Shown here: positions 33,586 to 42,014 of the stretch, piece by piece
Numbering within the stretch: the first letter of the stretch is position 1
Layout: every line of letters starts with the position of its first letter
DNA from: Streptomyces sp. NBC_00572
Lineage (GTDB): Bacteria > Actinomycetota > Actinomycetes > Streptomycetales > Streptomycetaceae
Direction: 5' to 3'
Length of the DNA stretch: 64,000 nucleotides
Assembly: GCF_026341815.1 (NCBI RefSeq)
Contig: NZ_JAPENX010000001.1
Span: 7,006,001-7,070,000 of the forward strand
Notes under the pieces: model-generated
Databases searched by the model: none
What the model saw: the letters and a program-made list of their open reading frames with translations, nothing else
What the model was told of the DNA's origin: nothing
Translations under genes and position numbers: made by a program

Positions 33586-33688
33586 CACCCCGCCGCGCCG
33601 GGAATCCGTACGACCACCGCTCCGACCGATGAGTATGTGCTCCGTGCCCGGTCTCCCTTTCAGAGCCACCATCCACAAGGAGCGGCAG

Positions 33689-34288
33689 ATGACTGATCAG
33701 ACGACCCTCGACCTCGGACCACAGGCCGGCATCGTGGCCCGCGTCGCGGCGGAGGTCCCCGACGCGCGGCTCGCCGACCGTACGCCGTGCCCCGACTACA
33801 CGGTCGGCGACCTGCTCGGCCACCTCACAGGCCTCGCCGTCGCCTTCCGTGACGCCGCACGCAAGGATCTGGGCCCGACGACGGACACGGCCCCCGACTC
33901 GGCGGCACCGTCGCTCCCCGCCGACTGGCGCCAGGTACTGCCTGGGGTGCTCGACGACCTGGCCGAGGCGTGGAGGGATCCGGCCGCGTGGACGGGCATG
34001 ACCCGCGCGGGTGGCGTGGACCTTCCCGGCCAGATCGCGGGTGTGGTCGCCATCGACGAACTGGTGATCCACGGCTGGGACCTGGCCCGAGCCACCGGCC
34101 AGGAGTACGCCCCTGATCAGCCCGCACTGCTCGCCTCGCACGCGTTCCTGCTGGCGGCCGCCGAGGAAGGGGACCGTGGCGGCGGCATTTTCGGAGCCGT
34201 AGTGCCCACCCCGGACGATGCCCCGCTCCTGGACCGTGCGGTCGGCCTGAGCGGGCGAGACCCGAACTGGACGGCGGGTACGAGCTAG
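33689..34288 (+). CDS. TIGR03086/MDMPI-like DinB-superfamily metal-binding protein
   Basis: 199 residues; AAGGAG lies 7 bases before ATG 33689. DinB/MDMPI four-helix fold, as in mycothiol-dependent maleylpyruvate isomerases: RTPCPDYTVGDLLGHLTGLA near the N terminus carries the first metal-ligand His, and ELVIHGWDLARATGQ the later His and catalytic Asp. Actinomycetes have many such proteins and most are uncharacterised thiol-dependent transferases. Convergent with the immunity-type gene at 34347. Confidence 0.85.
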   Translation: MTDQTTLDLGPQAGIVARVAAEVPDARLADRTPCPDYTVGDLLGHLTGLAVAFRDAARKDLGPTTDTAPDSAAPSLPADWRQVLPGVLDDLAEAWRDPAAWTGMTRAGGVDLPGQIAGVVAIDELVIHGWDLARATGQEYAPDQPALLASHAFLLAAAEEGDRGGGIFGAVVPTPDDAPLLDRAVGLSGRDPNWTAGTS

Positions 34289-34346
34289 ACCTCCGTGCGG
34301 CCGTCACCGCCCGCACCAGGGTCCGCAAGCACCCATCGCCCAGCCG

Positions 34347-34901
34347 CTACCAGATTCCGTGCTCAAGCTCCTCAAGGGATTGGTTCCACTGCGAGTCCTC
34401 GACCTCGAACGGCGTGGGATCGAAGGCCTCGACGGTGTCGCGGAACCCGGCGGCGAGTTCCTCCGGGTCGAGGCCGTTCGCGTGGTCGTTCTCGACCTTG
34501 CGGAACTCGACGAGAGCGAAGACGAGCGACTCGACGTCACGATGGAGCTTGACGTAGCCGAGCGCGCCTTCGGGGAAGGCGTAGATCGTGCCTGACGCGG
34601 GGTCGAGGGCAAGCAACGAGGTGAACAGGTACCCGAGGGGCCACCACGAGCGGCTCTCCGCAGGGCAGTGCAGGCCGTAGCGGTCGAATCGGCCGCCGAT
34701 GGTGGAGGCGTCGACGTCGGGACCGTAAGGGTCGTCGACATCCATGCGCGAGGTGAACACATCGGAGGTCGGAAGCCCGACGCTGCTGAGAAAGCGGGCC
34801 GTACGGGCATCGAGTTCGCCGCCGTCACGATGAGGGAAGTAGGTGACGCAGCGCAACCCGTAGACGCCGGTCACGATCTGCGGGGTTACGGCGAAGGTCA
34901 C
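34347..34901 (-). CDS. SUKH-4-type immunity protein
   Basis: 184 residues from GTG 34901. Pattern matches SUKH superfamily proteins: GLRCVTYFPH, an aromatic core strand PLGYLFTSLLALDPASGTIYAFP, GYVKLHRDVESLVFALVEF, and an acidic C terminus with GLDPEELAAGFRDTVEAFDP. SUKH proteins neutralise contact-dependent or polymorphic toxins. No partner toxin gene is adjacent; transposase remnants lie directly upstream, so it may be an orphan left by rearrangement. Confidence 0.75.
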   Translation of the reverse strand: MTFAVTPQIVTGVYGLRCVTYFPHRDGGELDARTARFLSSVGLPTSDVFTSRMDVDDPYGPDVDASTIGGRFDRYGLHCPAESRSWWPLGYLFTSLLALDPASGTIYAFPEGALGYVKLHRDVESLVFALVEFRKVENDHANGLDPEELAAGFRDTVEAFDPTPFEVEDSQWNQSLEELEHGIW

Positions 34902-34904
34902 GTG

Positions 34905-35300
34905 AGCTGCCCCGTCGTCGGTGATGCGGTGTGGTGCCGCAGCGGAGTTTCCGCAGGAGGCGCCAGCCTCTGAGGGTGGCCATGGTCTGCTCGCCGATAC
35001 AACGGATCTTGGCGTGGGTGGTGTTGTGGCGGCGCTTCCACCGCTTGAGGTGGCGGCCCCGAAACGGTTCGCGGACGGGGCTGGTGGAGGCCATTCGGTC
35101 GATCGGCAGCAGGTGCCGTCGAGGATGACGAACGCCTTCTCCCGGATCGTCCGCATCGCCTCGGCCAGGGACGGGGCGATGCAAGCATGCGAAGCTCCTG
35201 GCCGACACGGGTGATCTTGGTCGAGAACCTGTCTACCAGGAGCTTCGCCGTTGCGCCCAACTCGCGTTCAGCGGATGCCCGCAACACGTTGAACGGCAAA
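34905..35300 (-). pseudogene. Transposase remnants (IS5-like), frameshifted
   Basis: Pieces of an IS5/DDE-type transposase can be read in different minus frames: AFVILDGT (strand with the first Asp), LLPIDRMA, GRHLKRWKRRHNTTHAK and KIRCIGEQTMATLRGWRLLR, the last being the typical C-terminal helix of many Streptomyces IS transposases. No single frame holds them together and no start or inverted repeats are evident. A further in-frame-looking segment (TAKLLVDRFSTKITRVGQELR) extends to about 35300. Confidence 0.6.
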
Positions 35301-35406
35301 CAGAAGGGCCTCGGGTAGCCGGGGCCCTCCCTCTCATTCGCCGACGGCACCCGCGTCGCGCGCTCGGCCTTCTCCACAGGCCGGAGCAGGCCGAAGCGAG
35401 CCCGCA

Positions 35407-35631
35407 CTACCACTGCTGATTCGGCTGGCCTGTGCAGTCCCACTGGCGGACCGGGTCGCCGTTGTCCGTACGCCAGTCCGCGACTTCAAGACACTTGCCA
35501 CTGTGCACGTTGACGTACTTCATCGGCGCCACTGCGGATGCGGGCGAGGACGCCAGGCACAGCGCTATGGAAGCGCCCGCCGTCGCTACACCAACGGCCC
35601 GGCGAGCCGTACGGCTGATGCCGTTCTTCAT
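35407..35631 (-). CDS. Short secreted ricin-type lectin fragment
   Basis: 74 residues from ATG 35631 (ATG 35676 also in frame). A signal peptide ends at about residue 31 (SSPASA), then one ricin-B beta repeat: YVNVHSGKCLEVADW, NGDPVRQWDC and the QxW-type end NQQW, followed at once by a stop. Normal ricin lectins have three such repeats, so this is either a mini-lectin or a truncated gene. It overlaps the 3' part of the next listed frame. Confidence 0.55.
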   Translation of the reverse strand: MKNGISRTARRAVGVATAGASIALCLASSPASAVAPMKYVNVHSGKCLEVADWRTDNGDPVRQWDCTGQPNQQW

Positions 35632-36196
35632 GCGAGCGGGACCGGCCGCGGCCAGGGCCGTTCGGTCGTAGGTCATCTGACGGTTCGATCTCGATGACGG
35701 CCATGAATTCCATGCGGTATTTGTCGAGTTCAGGGTGGTTCCAGTATTCATCCGGGCGGATCTTGTGAAACCTGAATGTCGCGTTGGTCTCGTTCGTGGC
35801 GACGATCCAGCGCACGGGGCAAGGCCGGTCGAGCCCGTAGACGATTCGGCTGAACTCCAGGGCGAAGGCGATGCCATGGAGAAGCAGGATCCGCTGATCG
35901 TCGTCCGTGATGCTTGGAACGCCGTCGACGAGTTCGACCTGAACGGGGACAAGGTCCTCCAGATGGAAGGAGCTGTCGGAGCATTCCCAGGCGGTGAGGT
36001 CGTTGAAGAACGAGGGGGCGCCACCAGGATCGCCTGCGGAGTCGCCCCACGTGAGTACGTCTCCTCGGTGGCTGATTCCCGTTGAAAGCTCGTCGCGCAG
36101 ACCTGGTGCGAGCCCGCCGGGCGGTGTCGCGGCATCCAGCCCGGCAAGCACTCCCACCGCGCGCACCGGGGCGTCGTTCAACTTCAGCGACAACAT
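35486..36196 (-). CDS. Hypothetical protein with disrupted C terminus
   Basis: 236-residue frame starting at ATG 36196. The first 175 residues look like a natural acidic soluble protein (LTWGDSAGDPGGAPSFFNDL, LEDLVPVQVELVDGVPSITDDDQRIL, FRFHKIRPDEYWNHPELDKYRMEFM). Beyond about 35675 the frame reads out of phase through the ricin-lectin sequence and becomes Arg/Gly/Ser-rich, so the original stop was probably lost in a rearrangement. The family is unknown; size and acidity fit an immunity-type protein like the SUKH gene nearby. Confidence 0.55.
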   Translation of the reverse strand: MLSLKLNDAPVRAVGVLAGLDAATPPGGLAPGLRDELSTGISHRGDVLTWGDSAGDPGGAPSFFNDLTAWECSDSSFHLEDLVPVQVELVDGVPSITDDDQRILLLHGIAFALEFSRIVYGLDRPCPVRWIVATNETNATFRFHKIRPDEYWNHPELDKYRMEFMAVIEIEPSDDLRPNGPGRGRSRSHEERHQPYGSPGRWCSDGGRFHSAVPGVLARIRSGADEVRQRAQWQVS

Positions 36197-36279
36197 GGTG
36201 AGGATGATCGCAGCCGCTTCCCGGCACGCGACTCCGTGCAGCCGCGGCGGTGTCTACGGCCGGTGTTAGCCTGCTGCTC

Positions 36280-37530
36280 ATGATCAAGCGCAGCCTCGGC
36301 GACCGAATAGCCCGCATGGCGGGGGACAGCAGGCCGGAGCGCGTGCTGATCGCCGCCAGTTTCGTCAACCGGGTCGGCAACGGTCTGTTCAACGCGGCGT
36401 CGGCCCTCTATTTCACTTTCATCGTGGGACTGCCGGCCATGCAGGTCGGCGCGGCGCTCACCATCGCCGGAGTGATCGGCTTGTGCGCGGGGATACCTGG
36501 GGGTCATCTCGCTGACCGGCGCGGCGCACGCGTGATCATGATGCTGGCCCTCGCGGTCCAGGCGGTGTCGATGGCGGCCCTCGTCCTCGTCGACAGCTGG
36601 GCCGCGCTCACGGCCATCGCGACGGTCGACCAGATCGCCGCGGCGGTCGGAGGGGCGGCGTGGGGGGCTCTGGTGGTCCGGGTCGGGGGTGAGCGACCGG
36701 CCATGTTCCGGGCGAAGCTGCGCACCTTCGTCAACCTGGGCGTAGTCCTGGGAACGGTGGGTGCCGGGCTGGCGCTGGCCGCGGACACCCGCGGCGCCTA
36801 TGTCACGCTGATTCTCGGCAACGCGGCGAGCTTCGCCCTGTGCGCGGTGCTTCTGCTTCTGCTGCCCCGCTATCCGGTGCTGGCAGCGCCGCCGCGGCAG
36901 CGGCGCTGGCTCGTCTTCGCGGACCGTCCGTTCCTGACGTTCACCGCCCTCTACGGGGCCATGGGACTGCAGTACCCGGTGGTCTCCCTGCTCCTGCCGA
37001 TCTGGATCTCCGAACACACCGAAACGCCGCGTTGGACGGTGGCCGCGCTGTTCGCCGTCAATGCCGCCTTCTGCGTACTCCTGCAGACCAAGATCGGCTC
37101 CCGTATCGAAACCCCGTACGACGGCGGCAGGGCGTTTCGCACTGCGGGGCTGCTCTTCCTCGTCAGCTGTCCGATGATGGCGCTGGCGGCGTACGCCCCT
37201 GTCTGGGCGGCAGCAGGACTGGTCCTGGCGGCGATCTTCGTCCATAGCCTGGGAGAGGTCTGGGAGTCATCGGCGTGCTTTGCCCTGGGTTTCGGTCTTG
37301 CCCCCGACCATGCCCAGGGCCAGTACCAAGGTGTCCTCGGCCTCGGCTTCAATGCGGGCCAGGCTCTTGCCCCTGCGATCCTCACCACGGTGGTGCTAGG
37401 CCTCGGCACCCCAGGCTGGCTGCTCCTTGCGGCGTTCTTCGCGGCGCTGGGCGCTGCCGGCCCCTCTCTCGCCCGCTGGGGCGAACGGACCCGGCCGAAG
37501 CCGGGTGTTGCTGCGGAAGCGACGGCATAG
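36280..37530 (+). CDS. MFS transporter
   Basis: 416 residues with about 12 membrane helices. Motif A appears as GGHLADRRGARVIMM after helix 2. The two six-helix halves are joined by LLPRYPVLAAPPRQRRW. The type is the multidrug or sugar-efflux group; substrate unknown. ATG 36280 is chosen as the first Met before the basic lead KRSLGDRIARMAG. Convergent with the lipoprotein gene at 37545. Confidence 0.88.
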   Translation: MIKRSLGDRIARMAGDSRPERVLIAASFVNRVGNGLFNAASALYFTFIVGLPAMQVGAALTIAGVIGLCAGIPGGHLADRRGARVIMMLALAVQAVSMAALVLVDSWAALTAIATVDQIAAAVGGAAWGALVVRVGGERPAMFRAKLRTFVNLGVVLGTVGAGLALAADTRGAYVTLILGNAASFALCAVLLLLLPRYPVLAAPPRQRRWLVFADRPFLTFTALYGAMGLQYPVVSLLLPIWISEHTETPRWTVAALFAVNAAFCVLLQTKIGSRIETPYDGGRAFRTAGLLFLVSCPMMALAAYAPVWAAAGLVLAAIFVHSLGEVWESSACFALGFGLAPDHAQGQYQGVLGLGFNAGQALAPAILTTVVLGLGTPGWLLLAAFFAALGAAGPSLARWGERTRPKPGVAAEATA

Positions 37531-37544
37531 CCGGGGAGTAGCTG

Positions 37545-38108
37545 TCAGGGACCGTAGATGTTTCGGCAGAGGGCTCCGGCTCCCATGGGCGTGTGGATGC
37601 GCTGGGCCTGTCGGCAGAGCTGGCGCATTTCGGGTACCTGACCGGCTGTCGGCTGCTGCCGGGGAGCGGATGCCCGCTGGTTTTTCGGCGGCTGCGGTGC
37701 CGGGTTGTCGCCGGTCTTCCGGGCAGACGGGCGAGATGGCTTCCGTGTCGCCGTCTTCGGCCGCTGCTTCTTCGGTACGGCTTCCCGTACGGGCTTCGAG
37801 TCGTCCGACTGGCTCGGCTGCCCTGCGATACGACGGGCCGCTGGAACAGCGGGCGGGGGCGGGGGTGCGATCTTGGGCGCGGTCCGGGGCTGGGATCGGG
37901 GTTGGGGAGGGGTGGTGGCCAAGTCTTCGCGGGGCGCCGCCTGGGTGGCGTCGGGCCATGCAGGGATGGTGGTGGGGGGTCGCTCGGCGGCAGGCGCAAG
38001 CTCTGCGGGCCGGACCGGCGGACGTGCGGCCGGGGAGTCGGGGATGGCGACGCACCCGCTGCTGAGGAGCGCGGCGAGGATGAGGGACGTCGTACGGCGG
38101 GGCTGCAT
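37545..38108 (-). CDS. Pro/Lys-rich lipoprotein
   Basis: 187 residues from ATG 38108. Signal peptide with lipobox LLSSGC. The mature protein is mostly disordered (Pro, Ala, Arg, Lys and Gln) and ends in an ordered, two-Cys segment MRQLCRQAQRIHTPMGAGALCRNIYG that recurs in Streptomyces envelope proteins. No catalytic domain. The frame upstream of 38108 lacks signal-peptide character, so it was excluded. Confidence 0.72.
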   Translation of the reverse strand: MQPRRTTSLILAALLSSGCVAIPDSPAARPPVRPAELAPAAERPPTTIPAWPDATQAAPREDLATTPPQPRSQPRTAPKIAPPPPPAVPAARRIAGQPSQSDDSKPVREAVPKKQRPKTATRKPSRPSARKTGDNPAPQPPKNQRASAPRQQPTAGQVPEMRQLCRQAQRIHTPMGAGALCRNIYGP

Positions 38109-38367
38109 GACGATCACGCTGCCCGAGCGGTCCGGGGCCCGACCACGGCATCGCCTCGCGCCACTGGGACGAGTGAACAGCCCTTGCCGGTGGACATGGC
38201 CGCGTCCCGCACGGGACGAGGCGTGTGGCAGGCGGGGCCGCGCTTCGCGGACGAATGGGGGCGGGAGTTCGGTCGTGGGCATGGCCATGGGCGTGCTGTG
38301 AGGAGCGACCGGAAGTGGGGCGCACGGCAGCCCTCTCCGTGTTCGAGCGTTCTGAGATGATCACGTC

Positions 38368-39183
38368 ATGAGATCGAACACCGAGAGGCCGGCCCCCTTA
38401 GGGGTGGCCGAAGTCGACATTCCCGCCCCGGGCGGCGGCCGGCTGCGGGCCGAACGCCGTGGCATCGGCAGCCCAGTCGTCCTGCTGCACGGCGCGGGCA
38501 TGGATGCCCGCCTGTGGGATGCGGTTGTTCCGGAGCTGGCCCGTCACCACGACGTCGTCCGCTACGACGCCCGCGGTCTGGGGCGCTCCAGCCTGCCGGA
38601 CCGGCCCTTCGACGATGTCGAGGACTTGGGCGCCGTTCTTGACCACTTCGGTCTGGATCGCGCCGCTCTGGTCGGGCTGAGCATGGGAGGGGAGACGGCG
38701 CTGGACTTCGCGCTGGCCCACCCCGGGCGGGTCAGCGCACTGGTCCTGGTCGGTGCGTCGGTCAGCGGCCACGTCTGGCCGCAGGACCCGCACTCCTCGG
38801 CCTACGCCACCGCCCGCCGACAGCGGGACGCGGCGGCCCTCGCCGCGCTGGAACTGTCGGTCTGGGCTTCGCTGGGCCGCACGGCCGTCGGCGGAGAGCT
38901 CATCGAGGCGATGGTGGCGGACAACGCCGAACGCCGAGTCGCCGGCGAACCGTTCTTCGCGCACTTCCCGGACCGCAACGCCGAATCGCGACTGTGCGAC
39001 ATCGCCGCGCCGACCCTGGTCGTCCACGGCGAGCAGGACCACCCGGAGATCGCGGCGATCTCCGACCGGCTGGTCGCCGACATTCCCGATGCCCGCGGCG
39101 CGGTCGTCCGGGACGCCGACCACTACCTGCCGCTCCGCAGTCCCGAACGACTCCTCGAACTGTTGCTTTCGCATCTGGCCTGA
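38368..39183 (+). CDS. Alpha/beta hydrolase
   Basis: 271 residues with the catalytic triad visible: nucleophile in GLSMGGE (Ser about 107), acid in VVHGEQDHPE, and His in DADHYLPL. Oxyanion-hole strand LLHGAGMDARLWD. The small lid (about 135-190) suggests an esterase, haloperoxidase-like or peroxidase-type hydrolase; substrate unknown. Stands alone between a divergent lipoprotein gene and the helicase. Confidence 0.9.
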   Translation: MRSNTERPAPLGVAEVDIPAPGGGRLRAERRGIGSPVVLLHGAGMDARLWDAVVPELARHHDVVRYDARGLGRSSLPDRPFDDVEDLGAVLDHFGLDRAALVGLSMGGETALDFALAHPGRVSALVLVGASVSGHVWPQDPHSSAYATARRQRDAAALAALELSVWASLGRTAVGGELIEAMVADNAERRVAGEPFFAHFPDRNAESRLCDIAAPTLVVHGEQDHPEIAAISDRLVADIPDARGAVVRDADHYLPLRSPERLLELLLSHLA

Positions 39184-39314
39184 CCGAACGACTGCAATCG
39201 ATCAACAACCATGGACGATCGCACCCGTCCTCGGACGGCCTTCCGCAGCAGGACGGGCCGGGCTGTGGGGCTCTCTGCGGGCTGGTGTGAGGTCTGACGT
39301 CGTGCTGCCAGTGG

Positions 39315-41843
39315 CTACGGCCATCGCATGTCGATGGCGGACAGCCGTTCGGTCCGCTCCCGGGTCAGGGTCGCGGCTCGGGTGCGTTGGTTGTTGATCC
39401 AGGCTCCGAGCTTGATCTCCCGTTCATCTCGGCCGTCCCCGTCCCCGTCCCTGCTCAGGGTGATGGTCTCGATGTGTTTGCGGGGTACGTCCAGGTGTCC
39501 TTCGCGTGTGTGGAACTGTCGGGCTGCGGCGTAGTGGATGGCCCATTTCTCTGCCTGGCTTGTCCGCGGCTTGGGCTTCTCGTCTTCGCCGGCGGGCCTG
39601 ATGCCGAGGACCTGCTCGCACATCCACTGCTGCACGCTCGTGAGCTTGTCCCAGCCGAGGCGCTGCGCGCGGACCCAGCGTCCGAGATCTTCGCCCTGGT
39701 GCATGACGACGCCCGGTCGGGTGGGCAGTTCGCTGCCGATCTCCTCGAGGTGGAGGCGGGTGAGGTGGAAGGCGCGCTGCCATTCCACCGGCCAGGCCGG
39801 GCACCAGGAGGGGTCGATCGCTTCGAGTTGCTCACGTCGTTCCGGTGGCAGGGTCCGCGTCCATGATGCGACCGGGAGTCCCTGGGCCTGGCGTTGTTCG
39901 AGGTCCTGGGCGCGCCGGTTGGCGGCGCGGGCGTTCTTCAGCCAGATGCCGACCTTGTAGCCCTGGTGGGAGGCGTCGAGCGGGGCCAGGAGGTGGCCGT
40001 GCTCGGCGGCCCACCCGCGCGCCGCCGACAGACCCTCCTCCCAGGCGACGTCGAAGTGCGACCACACCATGCCGAGTGTCTCCAGCTGGGCGATACGGCC
40101 TTGGTCCATGTCGCCGCGGGCGTAGAACCGGCGGGCGTCGGCGGTCCACTGCCCGAGGGGGAAGTCTGCGAGCGAGGTCGGCCACCCGACTCCTTCCGCC
40201 TCTTCGCCTTCTGGGACGCGGTACGTGAAGGGCACGCGGAGGTCGCCGTGCTCACGGGCGTAGATGACGGCGGCTTCCACTCCGCGTCGCCAGTGCTCGT
40301 GCTCGGGGTCGAGGACACGCAGGCTGATGAACGCGGCGAGGACGGCCGGGTCGCGGGGCGTGGAGAACTTCAACAGGGCCCTTGCGGGGGCGCTGACGCC
40401 CCCGGAGCTCCCTTCCGCCCTCTTGCCCTCCTCGTCTGTGATGACCGGCTTGGAGCGGCTGGGGGCCTGCTGCTCGGCGAGGGCTTCCACGACCCGGGCG
40501 TCGTGCGCCCGCAGCGCCTCCAGGAGCTTGGCGAGCCCGCCGTAGGCCCGGGAGGTGAGCATGGTGTCGGCCGTTTCACCCGGTCCGAGGAGGATCGGCA
40601 CCACGAGCGACGCCGTCTTCCCTTCGCCCGGCTGCATCCGCAGCGCCCGCCCTACTGCCTGGACCAGGTCGGGCATCGAGCCGCGTACGTCGGCCCAGTA
40701 GACGGAGTCGCAGTTCTTGGTGTCCACGCCTTCCCCGAGGACCTTCACGGACCCCAGATAGCTCTTCTCCGCCACAGTGCCGTCGGTGGCGATCCCGTCG
40801 GCGAACTCGCCCAGCACGCGGCGCCGGTGAAGCGGCTTGTGCTCGCCGCACAGCCAGTCGGCCCGGATCGTCCCGGGGTACAGCTCGGGGTCGGCGGCGT
40901 GCAGCTGTGCGGCGACGCCCGGAAGGCCGGCGGCGAATGCCTCGGCCTCCTTCACGACGTGGTGGAAGACGAGCGTCCTGCGGAAGTTCCCCTCGGAAGA
41001 CGCCTTCACCAGGGCGGTCTGCAGGGCCGCGAGCCGGGCCCCGCGGACCTCCTCGGAGCGCCCTTCCGTGCCCAGGAGCTGCGCGGCTTGGAGCTGGGTG
41101 TCGGCGACGTCGACGCACACGACCTGGTAGGGGGCGCAGATTCCCCGGTCGATCGCCTCGGAGAGCGTCAAGGTGTAGCAGCGGCTGCCGAAGGCCCCGT
41201 CGGGGTCGTCGTCCATGCTCGCGACCAGGTCACCGGGCGCGCTCGCCCCGTCCTCGTCCCCGAGCTGCCACAGCCGGGGCGTGGCCGTCATGTAGAGGCG
41301 ACGCAGCGAGGGAATCCTCTGGTTGTCGTGGACGACCGCCCAGGGTTTCCCGATCCGGCCCGAAGTCCGGTGCGCCTCGTCGACCACGATCAGGTCCCAG
41401 GCGGAAAGCCCGGCGGCATGCGCCCGCTCCAGGGTGCCGAGACCCAGGCTGGCGTAGGTGGCGTAGACGGTGACTTTGTCCAGGCCGTGGGTCCACTCCA
41501 CCAGCTCGTCGACGTCCGTGGTGTTGGGGAAGGACGCCTCCTCGCCCCGCAGGGAGGAGACCCCGATCATCGGGCCACGACGGCCCCCCGCACGCCAGGC
41601 GTCCTCGGTCTGGGAGAGCAGGTCCAGTGAGGGCACGAGGACCAGGACACGGCCGGCATGGAGCTCCTCCGCGCTGCGGACCGCCACCCGGGTCTTCCCG
41701 GATCCGGTCGCCATGATGACCTGGGTCCGGAGCCCCCGCTCGGGCACAAGTGATCGTGCGGGCAGTTCGAGGGCCCGCAGGACCGCGTCGACGGCTTCAC
41801 GCTGAGCGGCTTCGCGCTGATCAACGCGGCTTGTGGTCGACAT
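39315..41843 (-). CDS. SF2 DEAH-box helicase with helicase-associated (HA) repeats
   Basis: 842 residues from ATG 41843. Motor: Walker A ATGSGKT (45-51), motif Ia LVPSLDLLSQ, DEAH (155-158), motif III MTATP, motif VI QAVGRALRMQ. The C-terminal 300 residues hold several HA-type repeats built around a W-x-H or W-x-x-x-(L/F)-(Y/H)-x-x-x-G-x-L-x-V pattern (AVIYAREHGDLRVP, SAARGWAAEHGHLLAP, AARQFHTREGHLDVP). Such proteins occur on actinomycete arms and plasmids; roles in DNA repair, replication of chromosome ends or phage defence are all possible. No methylase or nuclease gene is adjacent. Confidence 0.88.
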   Translation of the reverse strand: MSTTSRVDQREAAQREAVDAVLRALELPARSLVPERGLRTQVIMATGSGKTRVAVRSAEELHAGRVLVLVPSLDLLSQTEDAWRAGGRRGPMIGVSSLRGEEASFPNTTDVDELVEWTHGLDKVTVYATYASLGLGTLERAHAAGLSAWDLIVVDEAHRTSGRIGKPWAVVHDNQRIPSLRRLYMTATPRLWQLGDEDGASAPGDLVASMDDDPDGAFGSRCYTLTLSEAIDRGICAPYQVVCVDVADTQLQAAQLLGTEGRSEEVRGARLAALQTALVKASSEGNFRRTLVFHHVVKEAEAFAAGLPGVAAQLHAADPELYPGTIRADWLCGEHKPLHRRRVLGEFADGIATDGTVAEKSYLGSVKVLGEGVDTKNCDSVYWADVRGSMPDLVQAVGRALRMQPGEGKTASLVVPILLGPGETADTMLTSRAYGGLAKLLEALRAHDARVVEALAEQQAPSRSKPVITDEEGKRAEGSSGGVSAPARALLKFSTPRDPAVLAAFISLRVLDPEHEHWRRGVEAAVIYAREHGDLRVPFTYRVPEGEEAEGVGWPTSLADFPLGQWTADARRFYARGDMDQGRIAQLETLGMVWSHFDVAWEEGLSAARGWAAEHGHLLAPLDASHQGYKVGIWLKNARAANRRAQDLEQRQAQGLPVASWTRTLPPERREQLEAIDPSWCPAWPVEWQRAFHLTRLHLEEIGSELPTRPGVVMHQGEDLGRWVRAQRLGWDKLTSVQQWMCEQVLGIRPAGEDEKPKPRTSQAEKWAIHYAAARQFHTREGHLDVPRKHIETITLSRDGDGDGRDEREIKLGAWINNQRTRAATLTRERTERLSAIDMRWP

Positions 41844-42014
41844 GTCCCGCCTGCCTTGTCCTGGGCGCCGCCCGGTCGGTTCGGGCGGCGATAAATGGTA
41901 AACCCGCACGCAGGAGAGCCGTGAAGGCTGTGGCCGGGCTGGTGCGGTGGAGCGCTCTCCAGGCTTCCTGGAGGCCCCGGGGCGCGCGGTCACGCCACGC
42001 AGCAGATGGTCACG

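Noticed and set aside
30712..33678. Minus-strand frame of 988 residues opposite the tRNA and ligase
   Set aside because: It is the complement of ligA, whose domains are unmistakable on the plus strand; the minus reading has only Gly/Arg/Val-rich low-complexity sequence.
34860..35300. Intact IS element
   Set aside because: No frame holds a full transposase and no terminal inverted repeats are visible; only remnants in several frames.
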